Positions 25,044-34,024 of a stretch of 42,683 bases of DNA are shown piece after piece. Location of the stretch: assembly GCF_009379765.1 (NCBI RefSeq), contig NZ_WHTD01000060.1, forward strand, positions 1 through 42,683. Reading direction: 5' to 3'. This DNA is from Actinophytocola sp. (lineage in GTDB: Bacteria > Actinomycetota > Actinomycetes > Mycobacteriales > Pseudonocardiaceae). Position 1 is the first letter of the stretch, and each line of letters begins with the position of its first letter. The position numbers and the translations under genes are program-made. The notes under the pieces are model-generated. The model had not been told where the DNA came from. It searched no databases and saw only the letters and a list, made by a program, of their open reading frames with translations.

Positions 25044-26516
25044 TCAGCGGGTGACCGCGTCCAGTGCGTCGACCAGCCCGGAGCCGTAGAAGCCTCGGCC
25101 GGACCGGCCGCCCTGGCAGTACGCGAGCCAGTCGCCGGTCCCGTCCGGGTCGAACCAGCCGCCGGGCGGGCACGGCAGCGGGTCGGCGTCGCGGCGCAGC
25201 GCGGCGACCACCTGCTGCGGCGACCAGTCCGGGTGCGTGCCGCGGATCAGTGCGACGACCCCGGCCACGTGCGGGGTGGCCGCCGAGGTGCCGCCGAAGT
25301 AGCCCCACGCCCCGTTGTTCATTGTGGTCAGGATGCCCGGGTCGCGGTCCGGGGTGTCCGGGATCTGCAGCTCGTCACCGCCGGGTGCGGTGACGTCGGT
25401 GTCGCGGATGCCGTAGCTGGAGTAGAACGTCTTGCGCGCCGCGGCGCCGGTCGCGGACACGGCCACCACGCCGGGCGCCTCTCCGGGCACCAGCGCGCAG
25501 TTGTCGCCGGTGAGCCGCTCGACCGGCTCGCCGTTGTCCGGGCTGATCGTGTCCAGCACGGGATGCGACATGTCCCAGTTGAGGTTGCCGATCGCCGCCA
25601 CGTTGACCACGCCGTGGCCGGTGGCGTAGTCGATCGCGCGGCGCATCGCCTCGGCTCCCGCCGCCTGATCGGGGTCGTCGTCGCACCAGCGGAGCCACGG
25701 GTCGACGAAGATGGAGGCGCTGGTGACCTGGATGCCGTGCTCGGCGGCCCAGACGTATCCGCAGATCGCGTATTCCGGGTAGATCCACAGGTCGTCGTCG
25801 GCAATCCGCACCGAGGCGATGCGGACGTTCGGGGCCACGCCGGCGATGCCCACCCCGTTGCGGTCCGCGGCGATGATCCCGGCCACGGCGGTGCCGTGCG
25901 AGAAGTCCGGCGGCGGCGCCCACGCCTCCGGCGAGGTGTCCGGCACGCCCTCGTCGCCGCAGCTCACCGAGTTGGCCGCGTCGATATTGGACGCCAGGTC
26001 GGGATGGCCGGCGTCGACCCCGGCGTCCAGCACGCCGACCAGCTGGTCGCGGCTGCCGCCGGAGATGTCGTTGGCCCGGTCGGCGCCGATCTGCCGCATA
26101 CCCCACTGGTTCGCCGCGAGCGGCTCGGGGCTTCCGGTGGTCGCTGCGACACCGTCCTTTCTGGACAGTGGTGCGCGATCGTCGAGACCACGGGGCCGCG
26201 CCCCTTCGGTGAGCTCGACCAGGTTGCGCGTGGCGCCCGCCGCCTCCACGCCGGGCAGCAGGCGCACCGCGGCGGCGAAGTCCGCGCGCTCGGAGGTGGC
26301 CACCACCACGCCGATCTGCGGCCAGCTCCGCAGGATCTGCCCGCCGGCGTCGCGCACCGACTCCTCGGTCTTTGCGAGCGGTCCGTCCTCCGGGCCGAGC
26401 ACCACGAAATGCGCCACCGGCCCCTGCCTGTCGGCAGCGGCGGGCTGGCCGGAGGACAACCCGGCGGCGGTGACCGCAACCGTCACCACCAGCACAAGCC
26501 CGATCCCTGGTCGCAT
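25044..26516 (-). CDS. secreted subtilisin-family serine protease (S8)
   Basis: A 490-residue protein. It has a Sec signal (LVLVVTVAVTAAGL, AxA near residue 28) and a propeptide-like region to about residue 135. The catalytic triad is D164 (GVLDAGVDAGHPD), H207 (DFSHGTAVAGII) and S411 (GGTSAATPHVAG), with oxyanion Asn in AAIGNLN. No C-terminal membrane anchor is present, so it is probably released, unlike mycosins. Start ATG 26516 has GGAGGTG upstream; the open frame extends 615 bases further but is not coding. Confidence 0.92.
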   Translation of the reverse strand: MRPGIGLVLVVTVAVTAAGLSSGQPAAADRQGPVAHFVVLGPEDGPLAKTEESVRDAGGQILRSWPQIGVVVATSERADFAAAVRLLPGVEAAGATRNLVELTEGARPRGLDDRAPLSRKDGVAATTGSPEPLAANQWGMRQIGADRANDISGGSRDQLVGVLDAGVDAGHPDLASNIDAANSVSCGDEGVPDTSPEAWAPPPDFSHGTAVAGIIAADRNGVGIAGVAPNVRIASVRIADDDLWIYPEYAICGYVWAAEHGIQVTSASIFVDPWLRWCDDDPDQAAGAEAMRRAIDYATGHGVVNVAAIGNLNWDMSHPVLDTISPDNGEPVERLTGDNCALVPGEAPGVVAVSATGAAARKTFYSSYGIRDTDVTAPGGDELQIPDTPDRDPGILTTMNNGAWGYFGGTSAATPHVAGVVALIRGTHPDWSPQQVVAALRRDADPLPCPPGGWFDPDGTGDWLAYCQGGRSGRGFYGSGLVDALDAVTR

Positions 26517-26734
26517 GAGACACCTCCGGCAGCCAACACCGCGATCGTGGCGGCACCGCACCGGACAGCACGGCCACAAGCCCAGCAGACCACGGTACGA
26601 CATCGGCGGAGCCAGGGAACACACATCGCGGGCCGAGATCGACTCGCGGCTCGGCCTGCTCGGGTGACATGAGTCCGGAGGAACGGCCGGCCAGCCGGCC
26701 GGTGTGCCATGCCGACGGCGCTCGCCCGGAGCCC

Positions 26735-26830
26735 GTCTTCGGCGAGCAGGACCTTGGATGCGAGCGGCCAGCGCGTGGAACCGCTCGTCTCGGCGCCGTC
26801 GCGCATCCTGATCCGCCGCCTGGCGGAGTT
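26735..26830 (-). pseudogene. possible group II intron reverse-transcriptase N-terminal scrap
   Basis: Minus frames read DARRRRDERFHALAARIQ and, shifted, KVLLAEDGLRASAVGM. ERFHALxxRI followed by LxxAWxxVRxNxGAxGxD is typical of group II intron maturase starts, but only part of that is visible. It lies directly after the dapA stop. The remainder of 26517-26734 shows nothing I can name. Confidence 0.25.
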
Positions 26831-26833
26831 CGC

Positions 26834-27742
26834 TCAGACAGGCACGGCGATGGTTGCCAGAGCATCCGTTAGCCGCTGGAGGTGCGGCGGCGGCGGCTCG
26901 AGCAGCGGAAGGCGCACCGTCGCATGCGGGATGATCCCGAGCCCGGCCAGAGCGGCCTTGGCCATCACGGCCCCTTGGGATGTGCGCATGATGGCGTCCA
27001 CCAAGGGAATCAGCGAACCTTGGATCGCCTTCGCCGAGTCGAGGTCGCCGCTGCGGACCGCTCGTATGAGCTCGGCGTTGCGGTCGGCGACGACATTGCC
27101 CACGACGCTGAGCACACCGGTGGCGCCGCACGCGAGGTAGGGCAGGTTGAGTTCATCGATGCCGCAGTAGTAGGCCAGCGACGTGCGGGCCATGACGGAC
27201 ATCGCTTCGAACAGGTCGCCTTTGGCGTCCTTGACCGCTCGGATCCGGGGGTGGCCGGCGAGTTCGATCAGCGTGGGCGCCTCCATTGCGATGCCTGTGC
27301 GTGCGGGGACGTCGTAGAGCATCACGGGTAGCTCGGTGGCGTCGGCCACCGCCACGCAATGGGCCACCACCCCGGCCTGAGTCGGCTTGGAGTAGTAGGG
27401 GCAGACGAGCAGCACCGCATCCGCCCCAGCAGCCTCGGCTTCGCGGGCCCGATGAATGCTGACGGCCGTGTCGTAGGTGCCGATACCGGCGACCACCCGA
27501 GCTTGGTTCTTCGACCGGGCCGCCACGGCACGGACGAGCCGGGCTGCCTCGGCTTCGGTCAGGGTGGGCGACTCACCGGTGGTCCCGCCAACGACGATGC
27601 CATCGCACCCTGTTGTCAGCAGGTGGTCGACGAGGTTGGCGAGCCCAGGTTCGCTGATCGTGCCGTCGGGGTGCATCGGGGTCACCATGGCGACAAGGTT
27701 GGCGCCGAAGAGTAGGTCAGCAGGGTGCTGCGGGTCGGTCAT
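26834..27742 (-). CDS. dapA: 4-hydroxy-tetrahydrodipicolinate synthase (DapA family)
   Basis: A 302-residue TIM-barrel aldolase: VGGTTGESPTLTEAE, CPYYSKPTQAGVV, Y143 and R148 in LYDVPARTG and the Schiff-base K171 in RAVKDAKGD. It condenses pyruvate with aspartate semialdehyde in lysine/diaminopimelate synthesis, or is a close paralogue acting on another aldehyde. It is not next to other lys genes; a LysR regulator is divergent 73 bases away. This fits a specialised paralogue, which is inference. Confidence 0.85.
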   Translation of the reverse strand: MTDPQHPADLLFGANLVAMVTPMHPDGTISEPGLANLVDHLLTTGCDGIVVGGTTGESPTLTEAEAARLVRAVAARSKNQARVVAGIGTYDTAVSIHRAREAEAAGADAVLLVCPYYSKPTQAGVVAHCVAVADATELPVMLYDVPARTGIAMEAPTLIELAGHPRIRAVKDAKGDLFEAMSVMARTSLAYYCGIDELNLPYLACGATGVLSVVGNVVADRNAELIRAVRSGDLDSAKAIQGSLIPLVDAIMRTSQGAVMAKAALAGLGIIPHATVRLPLLEPPPPHLQRLTDALATIAVPV

Positions 27743-27815
27743 GGTTCGATCCTGCCTCGGCCCGATAAGTGTGGTCCAGCGATGCTTTCTTGCCAATATT
27801 GCGTAGCCTGTCTTC

Positions 27816-28718
27816 ATGATTGATGTCGGGGCCTTGCGGGCGTTGCGGTCGGTGGCTGCCCTCGGGACGCTGGCGCGGGCGGCCGATGAGCTCGGGTTCA
27901 CGGCCTCGGCGGTGTCGCAGCAGATCAAGAGGCTGGAACGCCAGGTCGGTGTGCCCGTGCTCGCGCCGGCGGGACGCGGGGTCGTGCTCACTCCGGCCGG
28001 GCAGGCCATCGTCGACTCAGCGCCCGACGTGTTCCAGGCGCTGGAGCGCTGCGCCGAAGCGGCCCAGTCAGTCTCGGAGGGCGCGCCGCGCGGCATGCTC
28101 CGCGTGGTTGCCTTCTCGACTGCTATCCGCGGGCTGCTCGCGCCCACCATTCTGCGACTGTCGACGCGCTGCCCGGACCTACGCGTGCACATCACCGAGC
28201 AGGACCCCGACCAAGCCCTCCACATCGTCGATGCCGGTACAGCCGACCTTGCCCTCGTCCACGACGCCGACGGGCTGCCAGCCCCTCTGCCATCGTCCCT
28301 GACCCAGCACCATATGCACACCGACGTCGGCGACATCGTCATGAATCGGACGCATCCGCTCGCGCGGCTCGACTCGCCACTCGCCGGCGCCGACCTTGTC
28401 ACCCACGCGTGGGTGACCAGCCCGCCTGGCTCGGTGTGCCACCAGTGGTTCCGACGACTGTTCGCAGACGTGCCCGAAGACCCCGACGTGCGCCATCTGG
28501 CTGACGATTTCGCCACCCAGCTGTCGCTGGTCGCCTCAGGCGACGTCATCGCCCTGATCCCTCGCCTTGCTCGCCCGCCCTTGGGAGAAGGGCTCGTCTC
28601 CCGGCCGCTGCGGCGGCAACCGAAGCGCGAGGTACACGCGGCGTGGCGGCGCAGCGCAAATGCCAGCCCAGCGATCCAAGCGGTGCTCGCGGAGCTAGTG
28701 TCGCGTGACCAGCCCTGA
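27816..28718 (+). CDS. LysR-family regulator
   Basis: A 300-residue protein. The HTH is in residues 1-60 (VGALRALRSVAALGTLARAA, then SAVSQQIKRLERQVGVPV) and an effector domain follows (GMLRVVAFSTAIRGLLAPTI, DLALVHDADG, VTSPPGSVCHQWF). It is divergent from dapA, its probable target. Near the end, codons for ELVSRD fall on CTAGTGTCGCGTGACC (28695-28710), identical to a MITE terminus, so the last residues may be acquired. A short hairpin, CTGAGG-acgc-CCTCAG (28715-28730), covers the stop. Confidence 0.87.
   Translation: MIDVGALRALRSVAALGTLARAADELGFTASAVSQQIKRLERQVGVPVLAPAGRGVVLTPAGQAIVDSAPDVFQALERCAEAAQSVSEGAPRGMLRVVAFSTAIRGLLAPTILRLSTRCPDLRVHITEQDPDQALHIVDAGTADLALVHDADGLPAPLPSSLTQHHMHTDVGDIVMNRTHPLARLDSPLAGADLVTHAWVTSPPGSVCHQWFRRLFADVPEDPDVRHLADDFATQLSLVASGDVIALIPRLARPPLGEGLVSRPLRRQPKREVHAAWRRSANASPAIQAVLAELVSRDQP
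28695..28710 (+). repeat. solo MITE terminus in the 3' end of lysR
   Basis: CTAGTGTCGCGTGACC is identical over 16 bases to the terminus at 42543-42558 and differs at one base from 12574-12589. What follows (AGCCCTGAGG) does not match the element, so only a terminus remains or it is a chance match. Confidence 0.45.
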
Positions 28719-28937
28719 GGACGCCCTCAGATAGCGCAAACCTCTCAGTAGGAACCACCCGGAACAACGCTGAGCTTGGCGCGCCTTACGACCACCGCCG
28801 CTTCGACCGCCAGCACAACCCAATCGATTGACCGTCGTCAACTCGGCATGAGCGGGCATTGCGAAAACGGTTTGCTTCGCTGCCGCTGGTACGGGGATCG
28901 TCGTGGTGCGTGCTGTCGTCGATCATGGAAGGTCACG

Positions 28938-29498
28938 ATGTTCTCGATTTCCCTGGGTGATGACGGTGCGGAGCTGCGTCCGCTCGAGCCGTGGCGGGCC
29001 GAGGAGCTCCTGGCTCACATGGACCGGGGGCGGGAGTTCATCGGGCACCACATCGGGCTGGCGGACGCCGTCACGGACCTCGAGTCGAGCCGCTCGTTCC
29101 TGCAGGGGTACGCGGAGAAGGCCGCGGCCGACACCGGGCGGATCTACGGGACCTGGGTGGACGGCAAGCTGGTCGGCGGTGTCCTGTTCCGGACGATGGA
29201 CGTCGAGCACGGCAACGCCGAGGCGGGCTGCTGGCTGGAACCGTCGGCGGTGGGCAGGGGCCTGGCGACCAGGGCCGCGCGGGTGATCATCGACTGGGCC
29301 ATCGAGGAGCGGGGAACCCACCGGGTGGAGTGGCTGGTCTCGGCGGCGAACCAGGCCAGCATCGCGGTGGCCCAGCGGCTGGGGATGACCAAGGACGGTG
29401 TGCTGCGGGAGTGCTACCCGCGCCGCGGTGAGCGGCACGACGTGGAGGTCTGGTCGGTGCTCGCGCCGGAGTGGCGGGCGGGCAAGCAGACGTCTTAG
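28938..29498 (+). CDS. GNAT N-acetyltransferase, RimJ/RimL type
   Basis: A 186-residue enzyme: GAELRPLEPWRAEELLAHM, GTWVDGKLVGGVLFRTMD, AEAGCWLEPSAVGRGLATRA (acetyl-CoA loop G-x-G-L/A) and NQASIAVAQRLGMTKDGVLR. It acetylates protein N-termini or small amines, using acetyl-CoA; no target can be named. ATG 28938 is preferred; 28719-28937 shows no gene. Confidence 0.87.
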   Translation: MFSISLGDDGAELRPLEPWRAEELLAHMDRGREFIGHHIGLADAVTDLESSRSFLQGYAEKAAADTGRIYGTWVDGKLVGGVLFRTMDVEHGNAEAGCWLEPSAVGRGLATRAARVIIDWAIEERGTHRVEWLVSAANQASIAVAQRLGMTKDGVLRECYPRRGERHDVEVWSVLAPEWRAGKQTS

Positions 29499-29674
29499 CG
29501 CAGATCGCGCACCAGGACACAGCCAGCCACGACATGCCCGCCCAGCGGCATGACCGCGCGTTTGCGAGCGGTGTGTCCTCGGATGGGCGCACGGTCCCGT
29601 GGGTCGCCGGCCTCGAACTTTTCGGGTCGGGTGCGGCGGCGCCAGTCGATGAACTGCAGACAGCCTTTACACAT
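29495..29674 (-). CDS. small basic protein, 59 residues, overlapping the NTF2 gene
   Basis: The ATG (29672-29674) overlaps the stop of the upstream NTF2-like gene (ATGTGTAA). The product reads MCKGCLQFIDWRRRTRPEKF, then ARKRAVMPLGGHVVAGCVLV, with one CxxC, a strongly basic middle and a hydrophobic end. No family recognised. It could be a coupled small protein or the remnant end of a longer gene. Confidence 0.4.
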   Translation of the reverse strand: MCKGCLQFIDWRRRTRPEKFEAGDPRDRAPIRGHTARKRAVMPLGGHVVAGCVLVRDLR

Positions 29675-30476
29675 CGCGCCCCATGGCGGCTGCGGCCGCC
29701 ACGATGTTGACGTAGTCGCGCAGATGGGCGATCTGGCCGTTGCGCACGGTGAGCACAACGATGTTGGGAAGGGCGAACTCGCCGGTGGATGTGCTGGTCC
29801 CGAGGGCTTCCTGCTCGACAATGATCGTGTCTGGATCGTTGGTGTCGTAGATGGCAAGGGTGCGGTAACGCTCGTACTTGACCGTGTTGGTCTTCCACAC
29901 TGCGGCTGTCCAACTCACGATCTCGTCCCGGCCCTCGAGCCGGGACGGCAGGCCTGGGCGGGTGAACGGGAACTCATGGACCGCGTCGACCGCGTACACA
30001 CGGCCCATGTCATCGGCGGACTGGCTGCTGGCGGCTTGGCGGAAACGCTCCAGAACCGCACGCGGACCAGCTTCTTGCTCGCCGAGTGCCGCTCGCCTGG
30101 CGGTCACCTTGCGGTAGCGGATCTTCCAGCCGTCGGGTTGTCGGGTGACGATGTCGTCGTAGACGACGCTGCCGGCCGTTCCGTCGGCCTTGATGCCGAT
30201 TCCTTTGGACTGGACCCGCGCGGAGCGATCGTCGATCTGGGTGATCACGATGTTGGTGACATGGTGGCCGACCGGGTTGGCGTCGCCCAATGCGAGCGCT
30301 GCCGCACGGATGGCCGCGGTCCCGTGTAACGAGCCGAGGCCGAAGTCGTCGACGTCATAGGTGACATCTGGGGTGCACAGCTCACCCGCTTGGTCCAGCT
30401 TGCCCGCGTCCGTGAGGTGGCCGTGGAGATTGATCAGGTCGTTGATGTCGATTCGGTCTTGTTCCGTCAGCGCCAT
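29667..30476 (-). CDS. tandem SnoaL/NTF2-like protein
   Basis: A 269-residue protein with two NTF2 folds in a row. The first, residues 1-125, has IDINDLINLHGHLTDAGKLD, GTAAIRAAALALGDANPVGH and YDDIVTRQPDGWKIRYRKV. The second, about 140-265, has VLERFRQAASSQSADDMGRV, GRDEIVSWTAAVW and GQIAHLRDYVN. The first matches the SnoaL_4 dehydratase/hydroxylase-like group. A TetR regulator is divergent 82 bases away and is the likely controller. Confidence 0.8.
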   Translation of the reverse strand: MALTEQDRIDINDLINLHGHLTDAGKLDQAGELCTPDVTYDVDDFGLGSLHGTAAIRAAALALGDANPVGHHVTNIVITQIDDRSARVQSKGIGIKADGTAGSVVYDDIVTRQPDGWKIRYRKVTARRAALGEQEAGPRAVLERFRQAASSQSADDMGRVYAVDAVHEFPFTRPGLPSRLEGRDEIVSWTAAVWKTNTVKYERYRTLAIYDTNDPDTIIVEQEALGTSTSTGEFALPNIVVLTVRNGQIAHLRDYVNIVAAAAAMGRDV

Positions 30477-30558
30477 AGGGGTGGCCCCTCCATGCTTTGA
30501 GGCAAGTCATGCCACTAAGGTGAGACATGGTCCGTTTAGATGGGCACGGTAGCGGACT

Positions 30559-31206
30559 GTGTCCCCGGTTAGCAAGGGTGTGGTGATCGCGCTGGCAGGC
30601 CACGAATCGCGGCCGCGCGCCGGGCGTCCGCGGCGTGCAGACGCCCGGCGCAACTACGAGCAGTTGGTCGAGCAGGCGCGAGTCGCGTTCGCCGAGTTCG
30701 GCGTGGACGCCTCCTTGGACGAGATCGCTCGGCGGGCAGGAGTGGCCAGCGGGACGCTGTACCGGCACTTCCCCACTCGGCTGGATCTCATCGAGGCGGT
30801 GCTCGCCGAACAGATAGCCGAGTTGGTCGACCTTGGTCGCGGACTGCTGACAGTCGGGGACGAGTTCGACGCGTTGTCCACCTGGTTGCGTGCCACGCTC
30901 ACCCATGCCCTGACCTACCGAGGTCTGGCGGCCGCGGTGATGAACTCGGCGCTCGACCACGGGAATGACCTGGTATCGACCTGGCATGCGGAGATGTTCG
31001 AGGTGGGGGCCGCGTTGCTGGCGCGGGCGCGGCAATCAGGCGTGGTCGTCGCCGTTGCGGACGAAGCGGATGTGCTGAAGATGGTCGGCGCTATCGCCTG
31101 GGCCGCCCAGGACGCCCAGGACAGCTCCGCTCAAGCCGACCGCCTGCTCGCCCTCCTCATGAACGGACTACGTCACGGCGGCCTTCCGCATCCAACTGGC
31201 GATTAA
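30559..31206 (+). CDS. TetR-family regulator
   Basis: A 215-residue protein with the HTH in residues about 30-75 (AFAEFGVDASLDEIARRAGV, then GTLYRHFPTRLDLIEAVL) and a helical ligand domain whose end (DVLKMVGAIAWAAQDAQ and LLALLMNGLR) is typical of SbtR-like C-termini. GTG 30559 is used. It is divergent from the double-NTF2 gene and probably represses it and itself. Confidence 0.88.
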   Translation: MSPVSKGVVIALAGHESRPRAGRPRRADARRNYEQLVEQARVAFAEFGVDASLDEIARRAGVASGTLYRHFPTRLDLIEAVLAEQIAELVDLGRGLLTVGDEFDALSTWLRATLTHALTYRGLAAAVMNSALDHGNDLVSTWHAEMFEVGAALLARARQSGVVVAVADEADVLKMVGAIAWAAQDAQDSSAQADRLLALLMNGLRHGGLPHPTGD

Positions 31207-31228
31207 CAACCATCCCATTCGTGTACAG

Positions 31229-31435
31229 ATGGGACGGTTGGGGTTCGTTCCCCTGGACGCCACCCTCTCGCCGGTCCCGTTCACGGCCGAGACTTTCCTG
31301 GTGCAGGACAGCGGAACCAGGGACGAGAACGGAAAGGACGTCGTCAACGTGTTCGGCGGGATCAAGTGGGGCTGGCAGGTGCAGAGCGCTTGGTCGGCCG
31401 AAGCACTCGGGAAGGAAAGGAGATCCGCCAGGTGA
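31229..31435 (+). CDS. small unknown ORF or gene fragment, 68 residues
   Basis: MGRLGFVPLDATLSPVPFTA, then ETFLVQDSGTRDENGKDVVN and FGGIKWGWQVQ read like the end of a secreted or beta-rich protein. The frame is open upstream of the ATG and no RBS is seen, so this may be a C-terminal remnant. Family not recognised. It ends 142 bases before the methyltransferase. Confidence 0.35.
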   Translation: MGRLGFVPLDATLSPVPFTAETFLVQDSGTRDENGKDVVNVFGGIKWGWQVQSAWSAEALGKERRSAR

Positions 31436-31577
31436 GGCGATCCCCTACGGCCGGGCGATGGCTGACCGCGGCGGTGCCCGCGTGCCTGGCCCGGTGGTGT
31501 CGGCGGCCCTTCCGCGAAGCAGCTCGCGGCTCGGAAACCGCGTGCGGACGGCCGCGGCGACGGCCATCCTGGTGGGC

Positions 31578-32327
31578 ATGGCCGAAGACCACCGCCGGCC
31601 CGTCATCGGTGACGCGTTCGGCACGATCCTGAAGAGATGCATGGATGTCGGCGTGGCCGCAGGGGTCGCGCACGAGATCGTCGAGCGCGACGACGGTTAC
31701 CTCGGCGTCGGCGACGCCGTCCGGTACTTCGCCGCCGACGACGAGTGGTCTCCTGTGGACCGGTGGGCCTGCGACCGGGCGACCGGTCGCGTCCTGGACG
31801 TGGGGTGCGGGGCCGGCCGGCACGCCCTGCCGTTGGCGAGGAAGGGACACGACGTCGTCGGCCTGGACGCGTCCCCCGGGGCGGTGGACGTCGCGACGAG
31901 GCGCGGAGTGACCGCGGTCCTCGGCACCGTTGAGCAGCTCCCGCCGGCTCTGGGTTCGTTCGACACGGTGCTGCTGCTGGGAAACAACCTCGGTCTGCTC
32001 GCCGGCCCGGGACACGCCCGCACCGTGCTCGCCAACCTGGCCGCCGCCACCCGACCCGGCGGCCGGCTGCTCGGTACGGGCCTCGACCCGCACCACACCA
32101 ACGACGAAGCCCACCTCGCCTACCACGACCGGAACCGCCAACGGGGCCGGCTGCCGGGACAGGCACGCCTGCGCATCCGCGACGGCGCGGTCGCCACCGA
32201 GTGGTTCGACTACCTGTTCGTCCCCCTCGCCGAGCTTCGCGAGCTCCTCGCCGAGACGCCGTGGCACCTGCGCCAGGCCTTCGAGCACGAGGCGGGCTAC
32301 GCCGTGCACCTGGACCACCGGCCGTAG
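31578..32327 (+). CDS. class I SAM-dependent methyltransferase
   Basis: A 249-residue protein: an N-terminal substrate cap (FGTILKRCMDVGVAAG), motif I VLDVGCGAGRHALPLARKGH, acidic loop GLDASPGAV, motif II FDTVLLLGNNLGLLAG and LAAATRPGGRLLGTGLDP. This domain order resembles small-molecule methyltransferases. ATG 31578 is chosen over the longer open frame. The glycosidase gene follows after 55 bases. Confidence 0.82.
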   Translation: MAEDHRRPVIGDAFGTILKRCMDVGVAAGVAHEIVERDDGYLGVGDAVRYFAADDEWSPVDRWACDRATGRVLDVGCGAGRHALPLARKGHDVVGLDASPGAVDVATRRGVTAVLGTVEQLPPALGSFDTVLLLGNNLGLLAGPGHARTVLANLAAATRPGGRLLGTGLDPHHTNDEAHLAYHDRNRQRGRLPGQARLRIRDGAVATEWFDYLFVPLAELRELLAETPWHLRQAFEHEAGYAVHLDHRP

Positions 32328-32382
32328 TGGCGGACCAAGGCGGCGGTCTCCTCGGCGGTGGCCGCGCCAGTACCGTGGCCGC

Positions 32383-33696
32383 GTGGCGGAACCGAGGCTC
32401 GACACCGGCCGGGCGACCTACGACATGGCCTATGCCAAGGCGGTCCGGGACGTGGCGGCAAGCATCTCCGGCGGCGCGTTCGTCGCGGGAGAGTCCTGGC
32501 CGACGGTGTGGGTCCGGGACGCCTCGTACGCCATCGACCTGGGCTGTGGGCTGATGCACCCCGACGTCTCCCGCGCCACGCTGCGCGGTGTGGCGGCATC
32601 CGGCGGGGCGTGGGCGCAGGACCGGGCGGCGCACTTCGGCGGGTGGCCGCGGCTGACCGACTCCGTCGTCGGCGCCGTCGGTGCGTGGGCCTGCTACGTG
32701 GCCACCGGGGACTCGGACTTCCTGCGCTGGAGCCATGCCGTGACCCGCGCGAGCCTGGCCAGGGCCGAGCGGGAGATCTTCGACGGCGGGCTGTTCCGGG
32801 GCTGCGCCAGCTTCATGGAGTCCAACAGCGGCTACCCCGCGCGGTTCGCGTTCAACGGCCGGGCGGTCGGCGCCACGAAGGCGTTGAGCACCAACGTCCT
32901 CCACCACCGCGGCTACACCCTGGCGGCGCGGGCGGCCGCGCTGCTCGGGGAGGACCCGGAGCCGTTCGAGGTCCGGGCGGCGGCACTGAAGCGGGCGATC
33001 AACGAGCGACTGTGGCGGCCGGAGCGTGGCCACTACGCCTACTACGAGGACGCCGACGGTCGGCCAGCGAATCGTTGGGAGGGGCTCGGTACCGCGCTGG
33101 CGGTGCTGTGGGGCGTGGCCGACGACGAGGCGGCAGCGGCCGTCTTCCGCACCGTCACCGCGACGCGGCACGGGCTGCCCTGCCTGTGGCCGCGGTACCG
33201 GTTCTGGAAGCCGTGGCTGGTGCGGGACGAGTACTACTACCACAACGGGATGGTGTGGCCGTTCGTGCAAGGATACTGGGGCTGGGCGGCGGCCGCGCGC
33301 GGGGCGGTCGAGGTGTTCGCGACCGAGCTGGCCGGCCTGGCCGACCTCGCCGGGCGCGCCGCGACCTACCACGAGTTCTACCGCCCCGACTCCGGGCGAC
33401 CGGGCGGCTCCGCCCGCCAGTTGTGGAGCGCCGCGGGCTACCTCGCGATGGTCCACTATGGACTCTTCGGCATGTCCTTCGACGGCACGGAGATCGGCTT
33501 CCGCCCGGTTGTCCCCGCCGGCTTGTCCCGGCTCCGGCTGTCCGGTCTCACCCACCGCGGCCTCACCCTGGAGATCACGATCACCGGGTCGGGCACCCGC
33601 ATCGGATCGTTCGCGGTGGACGGCGCGGAGCAGCCCCGCCACGCGATCCCGGCCACGCTGACGGGCCCGCACCGCGTGGACATCACGCTGGGCTGA
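32383..33696 (+). CDS. six-hairpin (alpha/alpha)6 glycoside hydrolase-like protein
   Basis: A 437-residue protein whose motifs fit glycosidases with an (alpha/alpha)6 barrel: SWPTVWVRDASYAIDLGCGL, FMESNSGYPARFAFNG, ALSTNVLHHRGYTLAARAA, LWRPERGHYAYYEDADGR and DEYYYHNGMVWPFVQGYW, then a beta-rich C-terminus. VRDASY and HNGMVWPFV correspond to the acid/base and substrate regions of GH63/MGH-like enzymes. No signal peptide, so it is likely cytoplasmic. GTG 32383 is the best start. The exact substrate cannot be told. Confidence 0.7.
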   Translation: MAEPRLDTGRATYDMAYAKAVRDVAASISGGAFVAGESWPTVWVRDASYAIDLGCGLMHPDVSRATLRGVAASGGAWAQDRAAHFGGWPRLTDSVVGAVGAWACYVATGDSDFLRWSHAVTRASLARAEREIFDGGLFRGCASFMESNSGYPARFAFNGRAVGATKALSTNVLHHRGYTLAARAAALLGEDPEPFEVRAAALKRAINERLWRPERGHYAYYEDADGRPANRWEGLGTALAVLWGVADDEAAAAVFRTVTATRHGLPCLWPRYRFWKPWLVRDEYYYHNGMVWPFVQGYWGWAAAARGAVEVFATELAGLADLAGRAATYHEFYRPDSGRPGGSARQLWSAAGYLAMVHYGLFGMSFDGTEIGFRPVVPAGLSRLRLSGLTHRGLTLEITITGSGTRIGSFAVDGAEQPRHAIPATLTGPHRVDITLG

Positions 33697-34024
33697 TCCC
33701 CAACACCACACCTGGGCCGGTCCCGCCGGACCGCGGTGACCCGACGCAAGCCGGGTCCCCCGCCGGCCGGCGTCGCGCTGTGTGAGCGGAGTCACCCCCC
33801 GACCACGCACCGGCACCAGGCTCGAATGCGCTCGGCAACATCACCATTACCGTCGCGGCACATTGGCGATTCGCGCCGGCAAAGCCCGCGACACCGATTC
33901 CCGCCAATGCCCGGGCCGGCGGTGCCGAATGTCGAGCCGGCTCGACGAATGGGCCACCACATCAGAATCGGCGGCCCGAGCGCGGACAATTCCGGATTCC
34001 GCCCGGCCCGCCGGCAGGGTCTCG

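Noticed and set aside
26517..27131. Long N-terminal extension of the S8 protease frame
   Set aside because: The frame is open only because of GC bias. A strong RBS and signal peptide set the start at 26516, and dapA occupies 26834-27742.
31603..33816. 737-codon minus-strand frame opposite the glycosidase
   Set aside because: Antisense shadow of the methyltransferase and glycosidase genes; no motif found.
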